From positions 39,038 through 103,037 of the forward strand of contig LFMX01000008.1 in the NCBI GenBank assembly GCA_001184405.1: a DNA stretch of 64,000 nt, read 5' to 3'. Positions within the stretch are counted from its first letter, which is position 1. Each line of letters begins with the position of its first letter. Under the pieces are notes generated by a model. It did no database searches, was not told where the DNA came from, and worked only from the letters and a program-made list of their open reading frames with translations. Shown here one piece after another: positions 1 to 9,159 of the stretch. The translations under genes were made by a program, and so were the position numbers. Source of the DNA: Candidatus Burkholderia humilis (GTDB lineage: Bacteria; Pseudomonadota; Gammaproteobacteria; Burkholderiales; Burkholderiaceae).

Positions 1-474
1 GCTATGAACATGGCGCGAACGACTCGACGTATGTCTCAGCAGGCCAAGGGCTTCTAACATACCAGCGTTATTCTTAAAGGCGGCTTGGCTCAGTTGATAC
101 ATTATTTCCAAGTTGGCCGTAAAGAGTCCGATTTCGCGGGTCAACTGGATCGTCGTTGTCTCGACCCAGGCACGATGCTGTCGTCTCCTGATTTCCGACG
201 CCAATGTATCTACGGTATTGGCGCAGTAGTTAGCGAGCGCGGCTATTGACAGGTAGTCAGGCGAGACAAGCTGCCTAATGGCGGCATCTATGTGCTCGAT
301 CTGGTGCCGAGAGCATGTTCCCCTTCGTTTCTTTTCGAGAATTTCGTTAAGAATGGCTTCACGTTGGTCAACAATCTGTCGTTCACCGCAGCGAAGCTTC
401 GTCGCAAGATTTTTTACCGCTTGTGCTTTGGCTTCCAGCACCTGCACTTGGGCATCCCAATCAAAGTGTTCCAT
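1..474 (-). CDS. Partial hypothetical protein, C-terminus beyond the left edge
   Basis: The minus strand is open from an ATG at 474 through 158 codons to the first base of the window, so only the N-terminal part is visible. The protein starts MEHFDWDAQVQVLEAKAQ and is rich in Ala, Glu, Arg and Gln, suggesting mostly helix and possible coiled coil. I see no signal peptide, membrane segment or recognised motif. An in-frame ATG at 504 would add ten residues. The GC content is clearly lower than in the main chromosome part, as in the adjacent resolvase region, so it probably belongs to an accessory or mobile segment. Function unknown. Confidence rests on the uninterrupted length, not on homology. 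Confidence 0.55.
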   Translation of the reverse strand, partial: MEHFDWDAQVQVLEAKAQAVKNLATKLRCGERQIVDQREAILNEILEKKRRGTCSRHQIEHIDAAIRQLVSPDYLSIAALANYCANTVDTLASEIRRRQHRAWVETTTIQLTREIGLFTANLEIMYQLSQAAFKNNAGMLEALGLLRHTSSRSRHVHS

Positions 475-1670
475 ACAAATAGATTTCCAAAGAGATTTAT
501 CCATCAAGCGTAGCTTCGGGTACGTTGAGCGGCCCTATCGAAAGGTCGAGGTAGTCAAAATGCTGCTCTACTAGATAACGTCAAGATTGTGACCAACTAA
601 GACATGTCGTCGAACGTTAGCTCGCGGAGTTTTGTTTTTGAATCGGCGTTTCGATTCACTGGACATCGGCACGTTAGTAGGAAAACTGTTGGTCAGATTT
701 CGAGTGCGATTCATTTTCTGCGCAATCTGTCTGGCTTATGCGCTTTCTGGTGGCAAGGTATAGACGTTTAGGCAACCAGGGGGTTGTCCGCGGCATTATC
801 GTGGAGAAATTGCGCATCAATGGTTCGACAGACCCAGGTGTAGCGGTGGTACAGGCTTGGCGGGGACGGTTCAGCGCAGAGGCCCGAGGATCCGAATGAA
901 CACGGAAAAACAACGCGCGCGCGAGTGCCGAGGAGGTGATTCGCTAACGATACCCAATGCTGCTTTGCCGGATTGCTCTGATGGCAGAACATCCACGCTA
1001 CCGTTTCGATGCCCCCTTTCAAGCGTGCGGATTCTAGAGAGGCGTTGCGGCACCTTCCGCTCAGGGAGGTCCTGATTTCTTGGGGATCTCGGCCATCATG
1101 CCGTGATTCGGCATCTAGTACAGGCGCTTACTGTGCTCGTAGGGGAGAGACGTTGTGCACCGAAAGCGAAATTCCCATATCGAATGCGCCGCATTAAGCC
1201 GTGACACCAGATTTCCTCGCAAGCTTCGATGTTCGAATGGTTTTTGGATTCGTCATCGGCCCCTTCAACTAGGCGAATCCTTACATCGACATCGCGTTGC
1301 GATCGTCGGCTTTTTTAAATCACAAAAGAGGTGAAGACGAAATCGACGAACGAACTATCGTGCAGAGCTTCAGTATCGCGCTCGCTTGACTGAAAAGCTG
1401 ATCAAATTGGGTTGACTTGGCGTACGTGACTCACTTATCTGACAGAGCGTGGAGGAAAATTGCGGGATTGTGGCGAATACACCTTGTTGTGAGTTGGTCA
1501 GATGCGTTGATGTTCCACCAGTACCTTTGAACGGTTTCGCCTTCAAATGTCCGGCGCAATGAGGGGACAATCAAAAGCATGCTTTGCCGCGCCGTGTCCC
1601 GAGTGTGTGCTCAATTAGTCGCGGCTTCACCTGGCAATCTCGGGCTATGGAAACGGTGAAGTCCCGATTG
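475..1670. other. 1.2 kb low-GC stretch without a supportable gene
   Basis: All six frames are broken into pieces of 60-100 codons with no recognisable domain and no convincing start with a ribosome binding site. It lies between a partial unknown gene and a serine resolvase. A Tn3-end-like string (CCCC preceded by an ATCGG and a T-rich block) lies at about 1236-1263, and the 14-mer GTTTTTGAATCGGC at 634-647 recurs at 3675-3688. It is most likely decayed mobile-element DNA, but no transposase could be identified. Confidence 0.4.
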
Positions 1671-2264
1671 TTATGCTATTCCAGCCGGGTGTAAGAGCTT
1701 CCTGTCGGCGATAAGGCCGGATACCCGACGATGAAGCGTTCGTGGGTAAACGTTATAGTACGCAGCGATTTCTCGTGCGCTCCACTGGTTTTGCTCACGC
1801 AAACGCAACGCCTCGAAGCACTGTTCCGGAGTCATCGAGCGCTGGCGGCCGAGGCGTTTCCCCTCAAAGCGCGCTGCGGCCATTCCAGCACGCGTTCGTT
1901 CACTGATTAGGGAGCACTCAAATTCCGCAAGCGCTGCCATCATATGAAAGATGAGGCGTCCTCCGGACGAGGTGGTGTCAATACACTCAGTCAGGGATTG
2001 GAAGCGGATCTGTCGCTTGCCAAGTTGATCGAGTATCTTCACAAGGTGTGTCAGGGAACGACCGAGACGATCTAGTCGCCAGACAACCAGCTTGCCCCCG
2101 GGCTTAAGCCGCCGCAACGCTCGTTCCAATCCAGGTCGCGTCGTTTTCGCACCTGAGACGCCGTGGTCAGTAAAAATCTTCACACACCCTGCTGACTGTA
2201 AGGCGATCGTTTGTAATGCGAGATTTTGCTCCTCTGTCGATACCCTTGCGTAGCCAATTATCAA
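1671..2264 (-). CDS. tnpR: Serine resolvase (Tn3-family TnpR type)
   Basis: Site-specific serine recombinase of 197 residues, a normal length for Tn3-family resolvases. The start is a TTG at 2264 giving MIIGYARVSTEEQN, with the catalytic serine at residue 9. The segment VVWRLDRLGRS carries the conserved catalytic-domain arginines, and SGGRLIFHMMAALAEFE leads into the long dimerisation helix. The C-terminal region after about residue 145 is a helix-turn-helix (WSAREIAAYYNVYPRTLHRRV). It would resolve cointegrates at a res site during replicative transposition. No transposase remains next to it, so it is an orphan. A second, related resolvase lies at 3019-3587 in the opposite orientation. Confidence 0.85.
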   Translation of the reverse strand: MIIGYARVSTEEQNLALQTIALQSAGCVKIFTDHGVSGAKTTRPGLERALRRLKPGGKLVVWRLDRLGRSLTHLVKILDQLGKRQIRFQSLTECIDTTSSGGRLIFHMMAALAEFECSLISERTRAGMAAARFEGKRLGRQRSMTPEQCFEALRLREQNQWSAREIAAYYNVYPRTLHRRVSGLIADRKLLHPAGIA

Positions 2265-2407
2265 GGTACAGCTCTCCGTGAAAGTATTAGTGGTAGGTCG
2301 CTTGATATAAGGTGCCGGAATAATGCCACGACCTTTTCGTTTCCCTTGAAGTTGAGAAACTCACTAAGTTTGCGGTGATTTTGCAGAAATTGGAGAGTTT
2401 TTTCCTT

Positions 2408-2436
2408 CGTAAAGCGTACACCGTGTACGCTTTACG
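2408..2436. repeat. Perfect 13-bp inverted repeat, possible operator
   Basis: The arms CGTAAAGCGTACA (2408-2420) and TGTACGCTTTACG (2424-2436) are perfect reverse complements around a 3-nt spacer, CCG. Such a tight dyad fits an operator for a dimeric repressor, for example of a toxin-antitoxin module, or part of a resolvase res site. No open gene with a good start lies directly beside it, so it may be left over from a deleted module. Confidence 0.5.
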
Positions 2437-2712
2437 CAATTGGCTACGTGTGCGGCGTGCTCGGTGAGATTTATACCGACTGCTCCGAATTGAAATGCAT
2501 GCTGCGCGAGGGTATGAGCGCGGGTCGGAACGAGTAGTGAGAACGTGTGATTGCTCCTGGAGGCGATCGTTTCCCTAGCCCGCTGTTTGATGTTCAATCT
2601 GCCTCGAACACGGAAATTCTGACACTCTGGACAATCAACTAATGCCTACATACAGCGCGGCCACCTTATTGTAGGCTTTGGAGAGCGGGGCAATTAAGTC
2701 AAAAAATGATGT

Positions 2713-2734
2713 AGGAGGGCTTGGTTACCCTCCT
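2713..2734. repeat. Short stem-loop AGGAGGG/CCCTCCT
   Basis: AGGAGGG (2713-2719) and CCCTCCT (2728-2734) form a perfect 7-bp stem with an 8-nt loop. On the minus strand it is followed after five bases by a run of six T, so it could be a weak terminator for that strand. On the plus strand its first arm could act as a ribosome binding site for the TTG at 2721. Confidence 0.3.
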
Positions 2735-2990
2735 ATTTCCTATCCGTACGTCTAAGCGCTATCGTTTCGACGAAAAAATCGTCAAGCGAGCAATCACGCA
2801 GAATTTGCTTAAAGCGGGCTGCACTTATAAAAAGGACAGCCTTGTAGGCATTTTCAGAGGGGATCTCATCGCGCAGAGATTGGCGGATGCGTGGACCTTA
2901 AATGACCGGTTCTGTGAAACGCGGATGTGGCCTAGCGCCGACGTGCTATCGATGTCCTTTTCAAGGGGCACGAAAGCCGATCTAACTTAG
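2721..2990 (+). CDS. Possible small hypothetical protein
   Basis: An 89-residue open frame starting at TTG 2721, directly behind an AGGAGGG string that also forms a stem-loop. The product begins MVTLLFPIRTSKRYRFDEK and has no recognised domain. Spacing between the purine tract and the start is too short for a normal ribosome binding site, and the frame lies in low-GC DNA between two resolvases. It may be a chance frame, and I include it only because nothing else covers this stretch. Confidence 0.18.
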   Translation: MVTLLFPIRTSKRYRFDEKIVKRAITQNLLKAGCTYKKDSLVGIFRGDLIAQRLADAWTLNDRFCETRMWPSADVLSMSFSRGTKADLT

Positions 2991-3018
2991 GAACGTCTCG
3001 CCTTCTGTTGGGCTAAAA

Positions 3019-3587
3019 ATGATTATTGGGTCGCACGGGTGTCCACTGAGGACCAGAACGTCGATTTGCAGACGCAGGCACTTTTGTGCGTGGGTTGTGA
3101 CAAGATCTATACGGATCGCGGTGTGTCGGGTAGCTTAAGCTCGCGTCCTGGGCTGGACCGAGCACTGGCGCGGTTGAAGCCGGGCGATACCTTGGTGGTC
3201 TGGCGACTAGATCGTCTAGGCCGTTCGCTCGTACATCTAGTTCGATTGATGGAGACGCTCGGACGAAAACGAGTTGCTTTCCAATCTCTCACAGAGGCTA
3301 TCAACACTCGCTCATCAGGGGGACGGCTGGTATTTCACATGATGGCGGCATTAGCCGAATTCGAACGCACATTGATCAGCGAACGCACACGAGCAGGCAT
3401 TGAAGCAGCACGTGCGAGCGGACACCGAGTCGGGCGCCGTCCCCTGCTCACAACGAGCCAGTTAGAGGAGGCTCGCAGTCGATTGACGGATGGCAGGGCC
3501 AATGCGAAAGAGATTGCAGGAGACTTCGGCATGCACGTGCGCACACTCTTGCGTGGCTTGGACCGACTTGATGAGCAGGACGGGTGA
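3019..3587 (+). pseudogene. tnpR: Second serine resolvase, frameshifted at the start
   Basis: The protein is clearly related to the resolvase at 1671-2264: VSTEDQNVDLQTQAL, then VVWRLDRLGRS, SGGRLVFHMMAALAEFE and a C-terminal helix-turn-helix. The natural start ATG ATT ATT GGG at 3019-3030 is followed by TCGCACGG where TAC GCA CGG is expected, so one base is missing at about 3031 and the first strand is out of frame. A GTG at 3039 could restart translation just before the catalytic serine, but the first beta-strand (IIGYAR) would be lost, so activity is unlikely. The rest of the frame is intact, so the lesion is recent, or it is a sequencing error. Confidence 0.75.
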
Positions 3588-3666
3588 TCTCTTGTTCATC
3601 GACTATCGCCCGGCTGCAAAGCGCTATCGTTCGGCGTCAACGGTTGGGGCGTGATGCCTCAATGAG

Positions 3667-3691
3667 CGAAGGTCGTTTTTGAATCGGCCCC
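3667..3691 (-). repeat. Possible Tn3-family terminal inverted repeat
   Basis: Read on the minus strand from 3691, the sequence is GGGGCCGATTCAAAAACGAC. It starts with GGGG and has an AAAACG block, as Tn3-family ends do. It lies between the resolvase genes and the 3' end of ilvA, which stops at 3716, exactly where a transposon boundary would be expected. A partner with a matching start, GGGGCCGAT, is seen at 1263 in the same orientation. No direct target repeat was established. Confidence 0.4.
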
Positions 3692-3715
3692 TCAATGAAT
3701 ACCTCCGAACGTACA

Positions 3716-5248
3716 TCAGAGAAATAAGCAATAGGCGGAATTTCGGCTTTCATCAAAACTCATGCCAAGCGATGCGAGAAAGCGATCGAATTTAGAACTA
3801 TCAGTTTGTGGTACCTGCAAACCGACCAAAACCGAGCTATTAGCTATAATCCGCGCCTTGATCCCGATAGTGAAACAGACTGATGTTCCAGTTTGCCTCC
3901 ATCGAAGCTAGGAATTTCATCAGTGCGCCGGGGCACTCTGGAAATTCGAAGCGAAACAATCGTTCGTTCCGGGCCAGCGGCGAATGGCCACCAATCATGT
4001 AACGCACGTGCTGGTTGGCGAGCTCGTCGCCAGTGAGATCAACAGTCGAAAATCCATGCGCTTCGAAATCGCAGGCAATCTTGGCCGACTCGCCAGACCC
4101 ACGAATTTGGATGCCGACAAAGATGTGGGCACTGCGCCGGTCGGCGATACGATACTTGAATTCGGTCACGTTACGCGCGCCGATTAGTTTACCGAAACGC
4201 CTGAGGCTGCCGCGCTCCTCGGGAAGCATCACTGCAAACAAAGCTTCATGTGCTTCCCCACCTCGGCGCGTTCGGCCACAAAGCGCAGGCGGTCAAAATT
4301 CATATTGGCACCCGAGGTGATCGCGACGAGTGTCTCGCCTGCCAGGCCCTCGCGTGCCGCGTAACGCTTCGCACCCGCTAACGCGAGCGCGCCAGCCGGT
4401 CCGATCACGCGACACGCTACGAGTGTCTTTGAACACGTCCTTGATGGCTGCGCACACAGCATCCGTATGTACGTCATTACTTCATCGAGGTACGCGGCGC
4501 ACAAGCGAAAGATTTCCGTCCCGACAAGCTTGACCGCCGTGCTGTCTGAGAACAGGCCGACGTCCGATAACGCGACACGCTCTCCCGCGGCAAGTGACCG
4601 AGCCATGGCGCAAGAATCTTCGGCCTGAACACCGATTACCCTGATCCCAGGGCGCACAGCCTTCACGTAAACCGCGACTCCAGCCTCTAGACCGCCGCCC
4701 CCGATCGGCACAAAGATGGCATGAATCTTCCCTGGGTGCTGACGGAGGATCTCCATGGCCACCGTACCCTGTCCCGCGATAACTTCCGGATCGTCGAACG
4801 GATGCACGAAGGTCAAACCACGCGCCTCTTGCAGTTCGACGGCATGCGCATACGCGTCGCTATACGACTCGCCTGCCAAAATTATTTCAACGGTAGGACC
4901 ACCGTGCATTCGCACCGCGTCGACTTTTAATTTAGGCGTAGTCACCGACACCACGATAACGGCCTCAATATCTAAGCGAGCGGCCGCATAGGCGCCCCCC
5001 TGCGCGTGATTGCCGGCCGATGCTGTAATAACTCCGCGCGTAAGCATCTCCGTAGGCAAATGCACCATTTTGGTGTATGCTCGGCATATTTTGAAAGAGA
5101 ACATCGGCTGTTTATCTTCACGGTTCAGGAGGATCGCGTTACCCCGAGTCGTGCCGACACGCTGCGCGCGAGATCGAGATTCGTCTCAACCGCTACATCG
5201 TAGACACGCGCGGTAAGGATATTCCTTACGTAATCGTTTAAGCTCCAT
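3716..5248 (-). pseudogene. ilvA: Threonine dehydratase, biosynthetic (IlvA), multiply frameshifted
   Basis: Threonine to 2-oxobutanoate, the first step of isoleucine synthesis. The pieces line up in order: NILTARVYDVAVE; then after a frameshift near 5147, NREDKQP; ITASAGNHAQG with the PLP-domain core; the glycine loop PIGGGGLEAG; PAGALALAGAK; then after a frameshift near 4249 the ACT-like domain (NVTEFKYRIAD, HIFVGIQI). Near 3850 the frame shifts again and the true C-terminus (VLVGLQVPQTD to AYCLFL) runs to a stop at 3716. A further local double frameshift lies near 4400-4470. The start is unclear because the ATG at 5248 is out of phase. At least four lesions mark it as an older pseudogene than most here. 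Confidence 0.88.
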
Positions 5249-5521
5249 GTGACTTCGACGAGCCGAGCTTCGCTGTCAAACTGGTCGTTAGATAAATGCA
5301 CGATGTCTTCTCCCGACTGGCCGCCGACCGCGCAGGATGCCAACGCCTAACGGTATAATGAGACAGTCTGCTTAGCGTGCGTTTCAGCGTAACGGAAACT
5401 ACTCGCGAAGTGGCGATTACCCCAACCAACATAGTGCGAGTACATGGAATAGACGCACACTAAGCGCTCGAACCGGGTACCTTCTTTCGGTTCGTCATCG
5501 ACGTATTTTGTCGAAATAAGG

Positions 5522-5717
5522 TACGCTGACGCTCTTCCGCGCTCTACCGAATCCCTGCATACCACCGTGTCGGCCCGGCGCTACCCGGTCGCCGTGCCCG
5601 AGGTGCCGTTCTACCTCGACACGTTGCTGGCCGACCGGCCGCTCGTAGGGGGCCACGCGCCCATGCTCGTCGACGAGCATGGGCGCGTGGTGACGGTGCG
5701 CGGCTTCCCGACCTCGG
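5522..5717 (+). pseudogene. trbE: Fragment of conjugation ATPase TrbE (VirB4 family)
   Basis: The frame reads through VSARRYPVAVPEVPFYLD, LLADRPLVGGHAPML and VVTVRGFPTS. This matches the segment of TrbE/VirB4 proteins before their ATPase domain, where the families read roughly PFYLDxLLADxPLxGG and VRGFP. Everything after about 65 residues is missing, and trbF begins directly at 5718. A deletion therefore removed the rest of trbE together with the genes that normally lie between trbE and trbF. The fragment is in frame with the downstream part of trbF, giving a continuous open frame 5567-6400 that is a deletion product rather than a natural protein. Confidence 0.6.
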
Positions 5718-6400
5718 ATGCGTTTTGCGGCCACGCCGCCTCCGGCCCCCCTTATCATGCCGCTGCCCAGCTGTGGGACGAGTGCATCGGTGCGGCGCGC
5801 GTCCAGGCGAAGCACTGGCGGTTCATGGCGTTCGGCTGCCTGGGGCTGGCGCCGCTGATGGCAGGCGGCCTCGTGTGGCGCTCGGCGCAGTCGGTCGTCA
5901 CGCCCTATGTCGTCGAGGTGGACCGCACCGGCGAGGTGCGCGCCGTGGGCGAGGCCGCCACGCCGTACCGGCCTGCCGATGCGCAGATCGCCTATCACCT
6001 CGCGCATTTCATCACCCTGGTGCGCTCGCTCTCGATCGATCCGGTGGTGGTGCGCCAGAACTGGCTCGACGCCTACGCCTACACCACCGATCAGGGCGCG
6101 GCAGTGCTCAACGAGTTTGCCCGCACACGCGACCCCTTCGCCCGCGTCGGCAAGGAAACCGTCACCGTCCAAGTCGTGAGCGTCGTGCGGGCGAGCGCCA
6201 CCTCGTTCAACCTGCGCTGGACCGAAACACATGTCGTCGATGGCGCGGCCGCGAGCACCGAACGCTGGAATGCGGTGATCGCCATCGTTCTGCAAACCCC
6301 GCGCACCGAACAGTGTCTGCGCGCCAATCCGCTCGGCATCTACGTCAACGGCCTGTCGTGGAGCCGCGAACTGGAGCCGTCCGAAGGAGCCACACCATGA
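5718..6400 (+). pseudogene. trbF: Conjugal transfer protein TrbF (VirB8 family), 5' frameshift
   Basis: Inner-membrane component of the mating-pair formation type IV secretion channel. The natural start is probably ATG at 5718 (MRFAATPPPAP). The run of six C at 5746-5751 is one base short, and the body continues in another frame as PYHAAAQLWDECIGAARVQAKHWR, then a membrane segment (FMAFGCLGLAPLMAGGLVW), then the VirB8 periplasmic domain (VTPYVVEVDRTGEVRAVG to IYVNGLSWSREL). The stop overlaps the trbG start (ATGA at 6397). The body could only be made as a fusion to the trbE fragment. With its partners lost, it is a relic. Confidence 0.82.
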
Positions 6401-7518
6401 AGCCGTACTCGCCCCGGGCCGCTGGGCCGTCGATCCTGCGCGGATCGTTCCCATCTCTCGCGTTGGCCGCATCGGTGGCACTCACCGGCTGCGCCACGCA
6501 TGGCAAGCCGCCACCGTCCATCGCCCTCGACACGTCAGTGCAGGCGCAGCCCATCCCCGCGCCGCCCAAGCCGGTGCAGGTGGTCGAGGTGCCGACCGTA
6601 TTGCCGCTGCCGGGCCAGATGAAAGCGCTGCCGGACGCGCCGCAAGGGGCCGACGCGGGCGTTGCGCACCGTCCCGACCATGTCGAGCCCGCCACGACGA
6701 CATCGACCCCGGAGCCGGCGGACAATCGCGTGCGCGTGACCCGGGCCAATGCCGAGGCACGGGTGGCACCCACCCGGGAAGGCTATGTCAACGCGATCCA
6801 GATCTGGCCCTTCACCGACGGCGCGCTCTATCAGGTCTATACCGCACCGGGTCGGGTGACGGTGATCGCCTTGCAGCCGGGCGAAACGCTGGTCGCGGTC
6901 GCGGCCGGTGACACGGTGCGCTGGATCGTGGGCGACACCGCCAGCGGCAGCGGCGACAGCCGCCGCGTGCATGTCATGGTAAAACCGATCCGCACGGACC
7001 TGAAAACCAATCTGGTCATCACCACCAGCCGGCGCACTTACCTGATCGAGCTGACCTCGACCGGGACGGCGTGGATGGCGTCGGTCTCCTGGAATTATTC
7101 GAAGGACGAAATGCTGGCGTTGGAGCGACAGGATCAGGCGGCCCAGGCCGCCGCGCCGGTCGCCACGGGCTTGTCGCTGGAGACGTTGCGCTTTCGCTAT
7201 GCGATCACGGGCGGCCATCCGTCCTGGAAACCGCTGCGCGCCTTCGACGACGGGCAGAAGGTCTATATCGAATTCCCGCCCGGCATCGCGCAGGGCGAGC
7301 TGCCACCACTCTTCGTCATCGGCCCGCAAAGCGATGGACAACTGGTCAATTACCGGTTCCGCAGCCCGTATTACATCGTCGACCGGCTGTTCGGGGCGGC
7401 CGAACTGCGCCTGGGCGGCGGCAAGGGCGAGAAGCAGGGTGAGGTCGTCCGCATCGAGCGCACCGATGGTGCAGCAGATGGCGCCTCCACGGATGGAACG
7501 CGCAGGAGCGGATCATGA
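6397..7518 (+). CDS. trbG: Conjugal transfer protein TrbG (VirB9 family), open but orphaned
   Basis: A 373-residue open frame starting at the ATG that overlaps the trbF stop. The N-terminus has a lipoprotein-type signal ending LTGC with Cys at residue 32, then a Pro-rich linker and the VirB9/CagX domain from about residue 125: EGYVNAIQIWPFTDGALYQVYTAPGRVTVIALQPGE, TNLVITTSRRTYLIEL, and C-terminal YRFRSPYYIVDRLF. In an intact system it forms part of the outer-membrane core complex with TrbI. Here trbE, trbF and trbI are broken, so the protein has no channel to join. Its stop overlaps the trbI start at 7515. Confidence 0.85.
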   Translation: MKPYSPRAAGPSILRGSFPSLALAASVALTGCATHGKPPPSIALDTSVQAQPIPAPPKPVQVVEVPTVLPLPGQMKALPDAPQGADAGVAHRPDHVEPATTTSTPEPADNRVRVTRANAEARVAPTREGYVNAIQIWPFTDGALYQVYTAPGRVTVIALQPGETLVAVAAGDTVRWIVGDTASGSGDSRRVHVMVKPIRTDLKTNLVITTSRRTYLIELTSTGTAWMASVSWNYSKDEMLALERQDQAAQAAAPVATGLSLETLRFRYAITGGHPSWKPLRAFDDGQKVYIEFPPGIAQGELPPLFVIGPQSDGQLVNYRFRSPYYIVDRLFGAAELRLGGGKGEKQGEVVRIERTDGAADGASTDGTRRSGS

Positions 7519-8013
7519 ACCCGGAGACCGATCGACCAACGCCGGAGGCGGGACCGCCCAAGATCGCGCCGGAAGCGGTCGCGCTGCGCGCGCAGCCGAG
7601 ACCCGTGATGCGGCTCAACCGCCGCACGCTGGTGCTGCTTTCCGGTGGTCTGGGCATCGCCTTGCTCGGCACAGCGCTCTGGTCGCTTCAACCCCATCAT
7701 CGACACATTGGGAACGAGGCCACCGAACTCTATAACGTCGATCGCGTGCAGCGGGCTGGCGAACTCGACCAGTTGCCGGCCGACTACACCAAAGTTCCGC
7801 CGAAGGCCGCGTCGGAGGTGCCGCCGCTCGGGCCACCTGCCGGGTGATCTGGGGCCGCCGATGCTGAATGCCCAGCCGCCCGTGGAAACCCGTTACACCG
7901 CGCCCGGCGAAGGACCGGGCGAGGCGGATCGGGATGCCCGACACAAGGAGGCCGAAGCGGCGGCGGGATCGTCCGTGTTCTTCCGCACTGGGCAGCCCGG
8001 CGCGGACGGTCCC
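7515..8013 (+). pseudogene. trbI: Conjugal transfer protein TrbI (VirB10 family), frameshifted and truncated
   Basis: The start overlaps the trbG stop (ATGA). The first 110 codons give the cytoplasmic tail, one membrane segment (LVLLSGGLGIALLGTALWSL) and the start of the periplasmic Pro-rich region. Near 7836 the frame is lost and TGA follows at 7845. The correct continuation is in another frame (LPGDLGPPMLNAQPPVE to AAGSSVFFRTGQPG). Coding similarity ends at about 8010, where an IS5-type transposase end begins, so the large C-terminal VirB10 domain is missing. An insertion sequence and a later deletion are the likely cause. Confidence 0.8.
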
Positions 8014-8136
8014 GCCAACTTCCGGCGGCTGCGCATCCGCTTCGAGCGCCTAGCCTTCATTCACGAAGCTTTCCTCAAGCTCGCCTGCTGCATCATCTGC
8101 TGGCGATAACTTCAAAAGTCATTCTGTTAAAGCTTC
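8014..8136 (+). mobile_element. 3' end of an IS5-family insertion sequence
   Basis: The frame ending at TAA 8107-8109 reads RRLRIRFERLAFIHEAFLKLACCIICWR, the characteristic C-terminus of IS5-group transposases (xRYERxxDIHEAFLxLxCxxICW). The next bases, TTCAAAAGTCATTCTGTTAA, look like that element's terminal inverted repeat and overlap the 3' end of the downstream minus-strand gene. Only about 30 codons remain. It joins the truncated trb operon on its left to chromosomal genes on its right, so it marks the deletion or insertion boundary. Confidence 0.65.
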
Positions 8137-9070
8137 TTAGCCGTGCCGAAATCGAGCAGCGGCCCGGCGGGCACGATGCCCGTCGGATTGATCGTGCGAT
8201 GACTCTCGTAGTAATGCCGCTTGATGTGTTCGAAGTTCACGGTGCCCGCGACGCCGGGCATCGAATAAATCTCGCGTGTGAAGCGCGAGAGATTCGGATA
8301 GTCCACGATGCGCCGCAAATTGCATTTGAAGTGGCCGAAGTAGACGGCGTCGAAGCGGATGAGCGTCGTGAAAAGGCGTATGTCGGCTTCGGTGAAGCGC
8401 TCGCCGGTCAGAAAACGCCGCGCGCAAAGACGCGCTTCGAGGAAATCGAGCGTCTCGAAGAGCGGCGATACGGCCTCTTCGTAGGCGGCTTGCGTTGTCG
8501 CGAAACCGGCTTTGTAGACGCCGTTGTCACGGTGTCGTAAATGCGCGCGTTGAGCGCGTCGATCTCTTCGCGCAAGTCCGGCGGATAGAAATCGCCCAGT
8601 TTTGCGCGGATGCCATCGAACGCCGTGTTGAAAATGCGCACAATCTCCGATGACTCGTTGTTCACGATCGTCCCGCGTGTCTTGTCTCAGAGAATCGGCA
8701 CGGTGACGCGGCCGGTATAGTGCGGATCGGCCGCCGTGTACACCTGATGCAGATAGCGCGCGCCGTTGACCGTGTCGGGCACGACGCCCGGGCCGTCGTC
8801 GAAGGTCCAGCCGCTTTCGAGCATCAGCCAGTTGACGACGGAGACATCGATCATCGCTTCCAGCTCTTTGAGCGCATGCATGATCAACGTGCGATGCGCC
8901 CACGGACACGCGAGACTCACGTACAGGTGATACCGCCCCGCTTGCGGCGGAAATTCGCCATCGGCGGAAATCCCGTTGCGATACGCCGCTTCCTTGCGCT
9001 CGAAGCGCCCGCCGGTCGATTTCGTGTCGTACCACTGGTCCTGCCATTTGCCGTCAACGAGAAGTCCCAT
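8127..9070 (-). pseudogene. yqjG: Glutathionyl-hydroquinone reductase (YqjG/GST family), broken
   Basis: It starts at ATG 9070 (MGLLVDGKWQDQWYDTK). The thioredoxin-fold domain carries the family motif SLACPWAHRT with the catalytic cysteine, and the all-helical GST domain follows, ending GPLLDFGTAKKL. Two lesions are visible: TGA at about 8688 where the family has Trp (VPIL-stop-DKTRGT), and a one-base loss at about 8527 (GTGACAAC for GTGAACAAC) that shifts the frame before NNGVYKAGFATTQ. The enzyme removes glutathione from glutathionyl-hydroquinones. A divergent LysR gene follows, as yhaJ lies near yqjG in E. coli. Confidence 0.88.
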
Positions 9071-9159
9071 TTTCTTCGCTCCGTAGTGCGTGTTCGCGTG
9101 TGCAATCCTCGCACCCGGACGCGCGTTCTGCCGTACGATTGCCACAATGCACTCGTTCG

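Noticed and set aside
770..1020. Minus-strand frame of 84 codons as a transposase fragment
   Set aside because: No DDE or other transposase motif and no consistent family pattern could be recognised.
4229..5104. The ilvA central frame as a stand-alone short PLP enzyme
   Set aside because: It lacks the PLP lysine segment in frame, has a scrambled stretch near 4400-4470, and the missing ends lie directly beside it in other frames.
5725..7518. A 597-codon frame covering trbF and trbG
   Set aside because: The first part is the wrong frame of trbF and only the trbG part is real. It arises because no stop lies before the trbG start in that frame.
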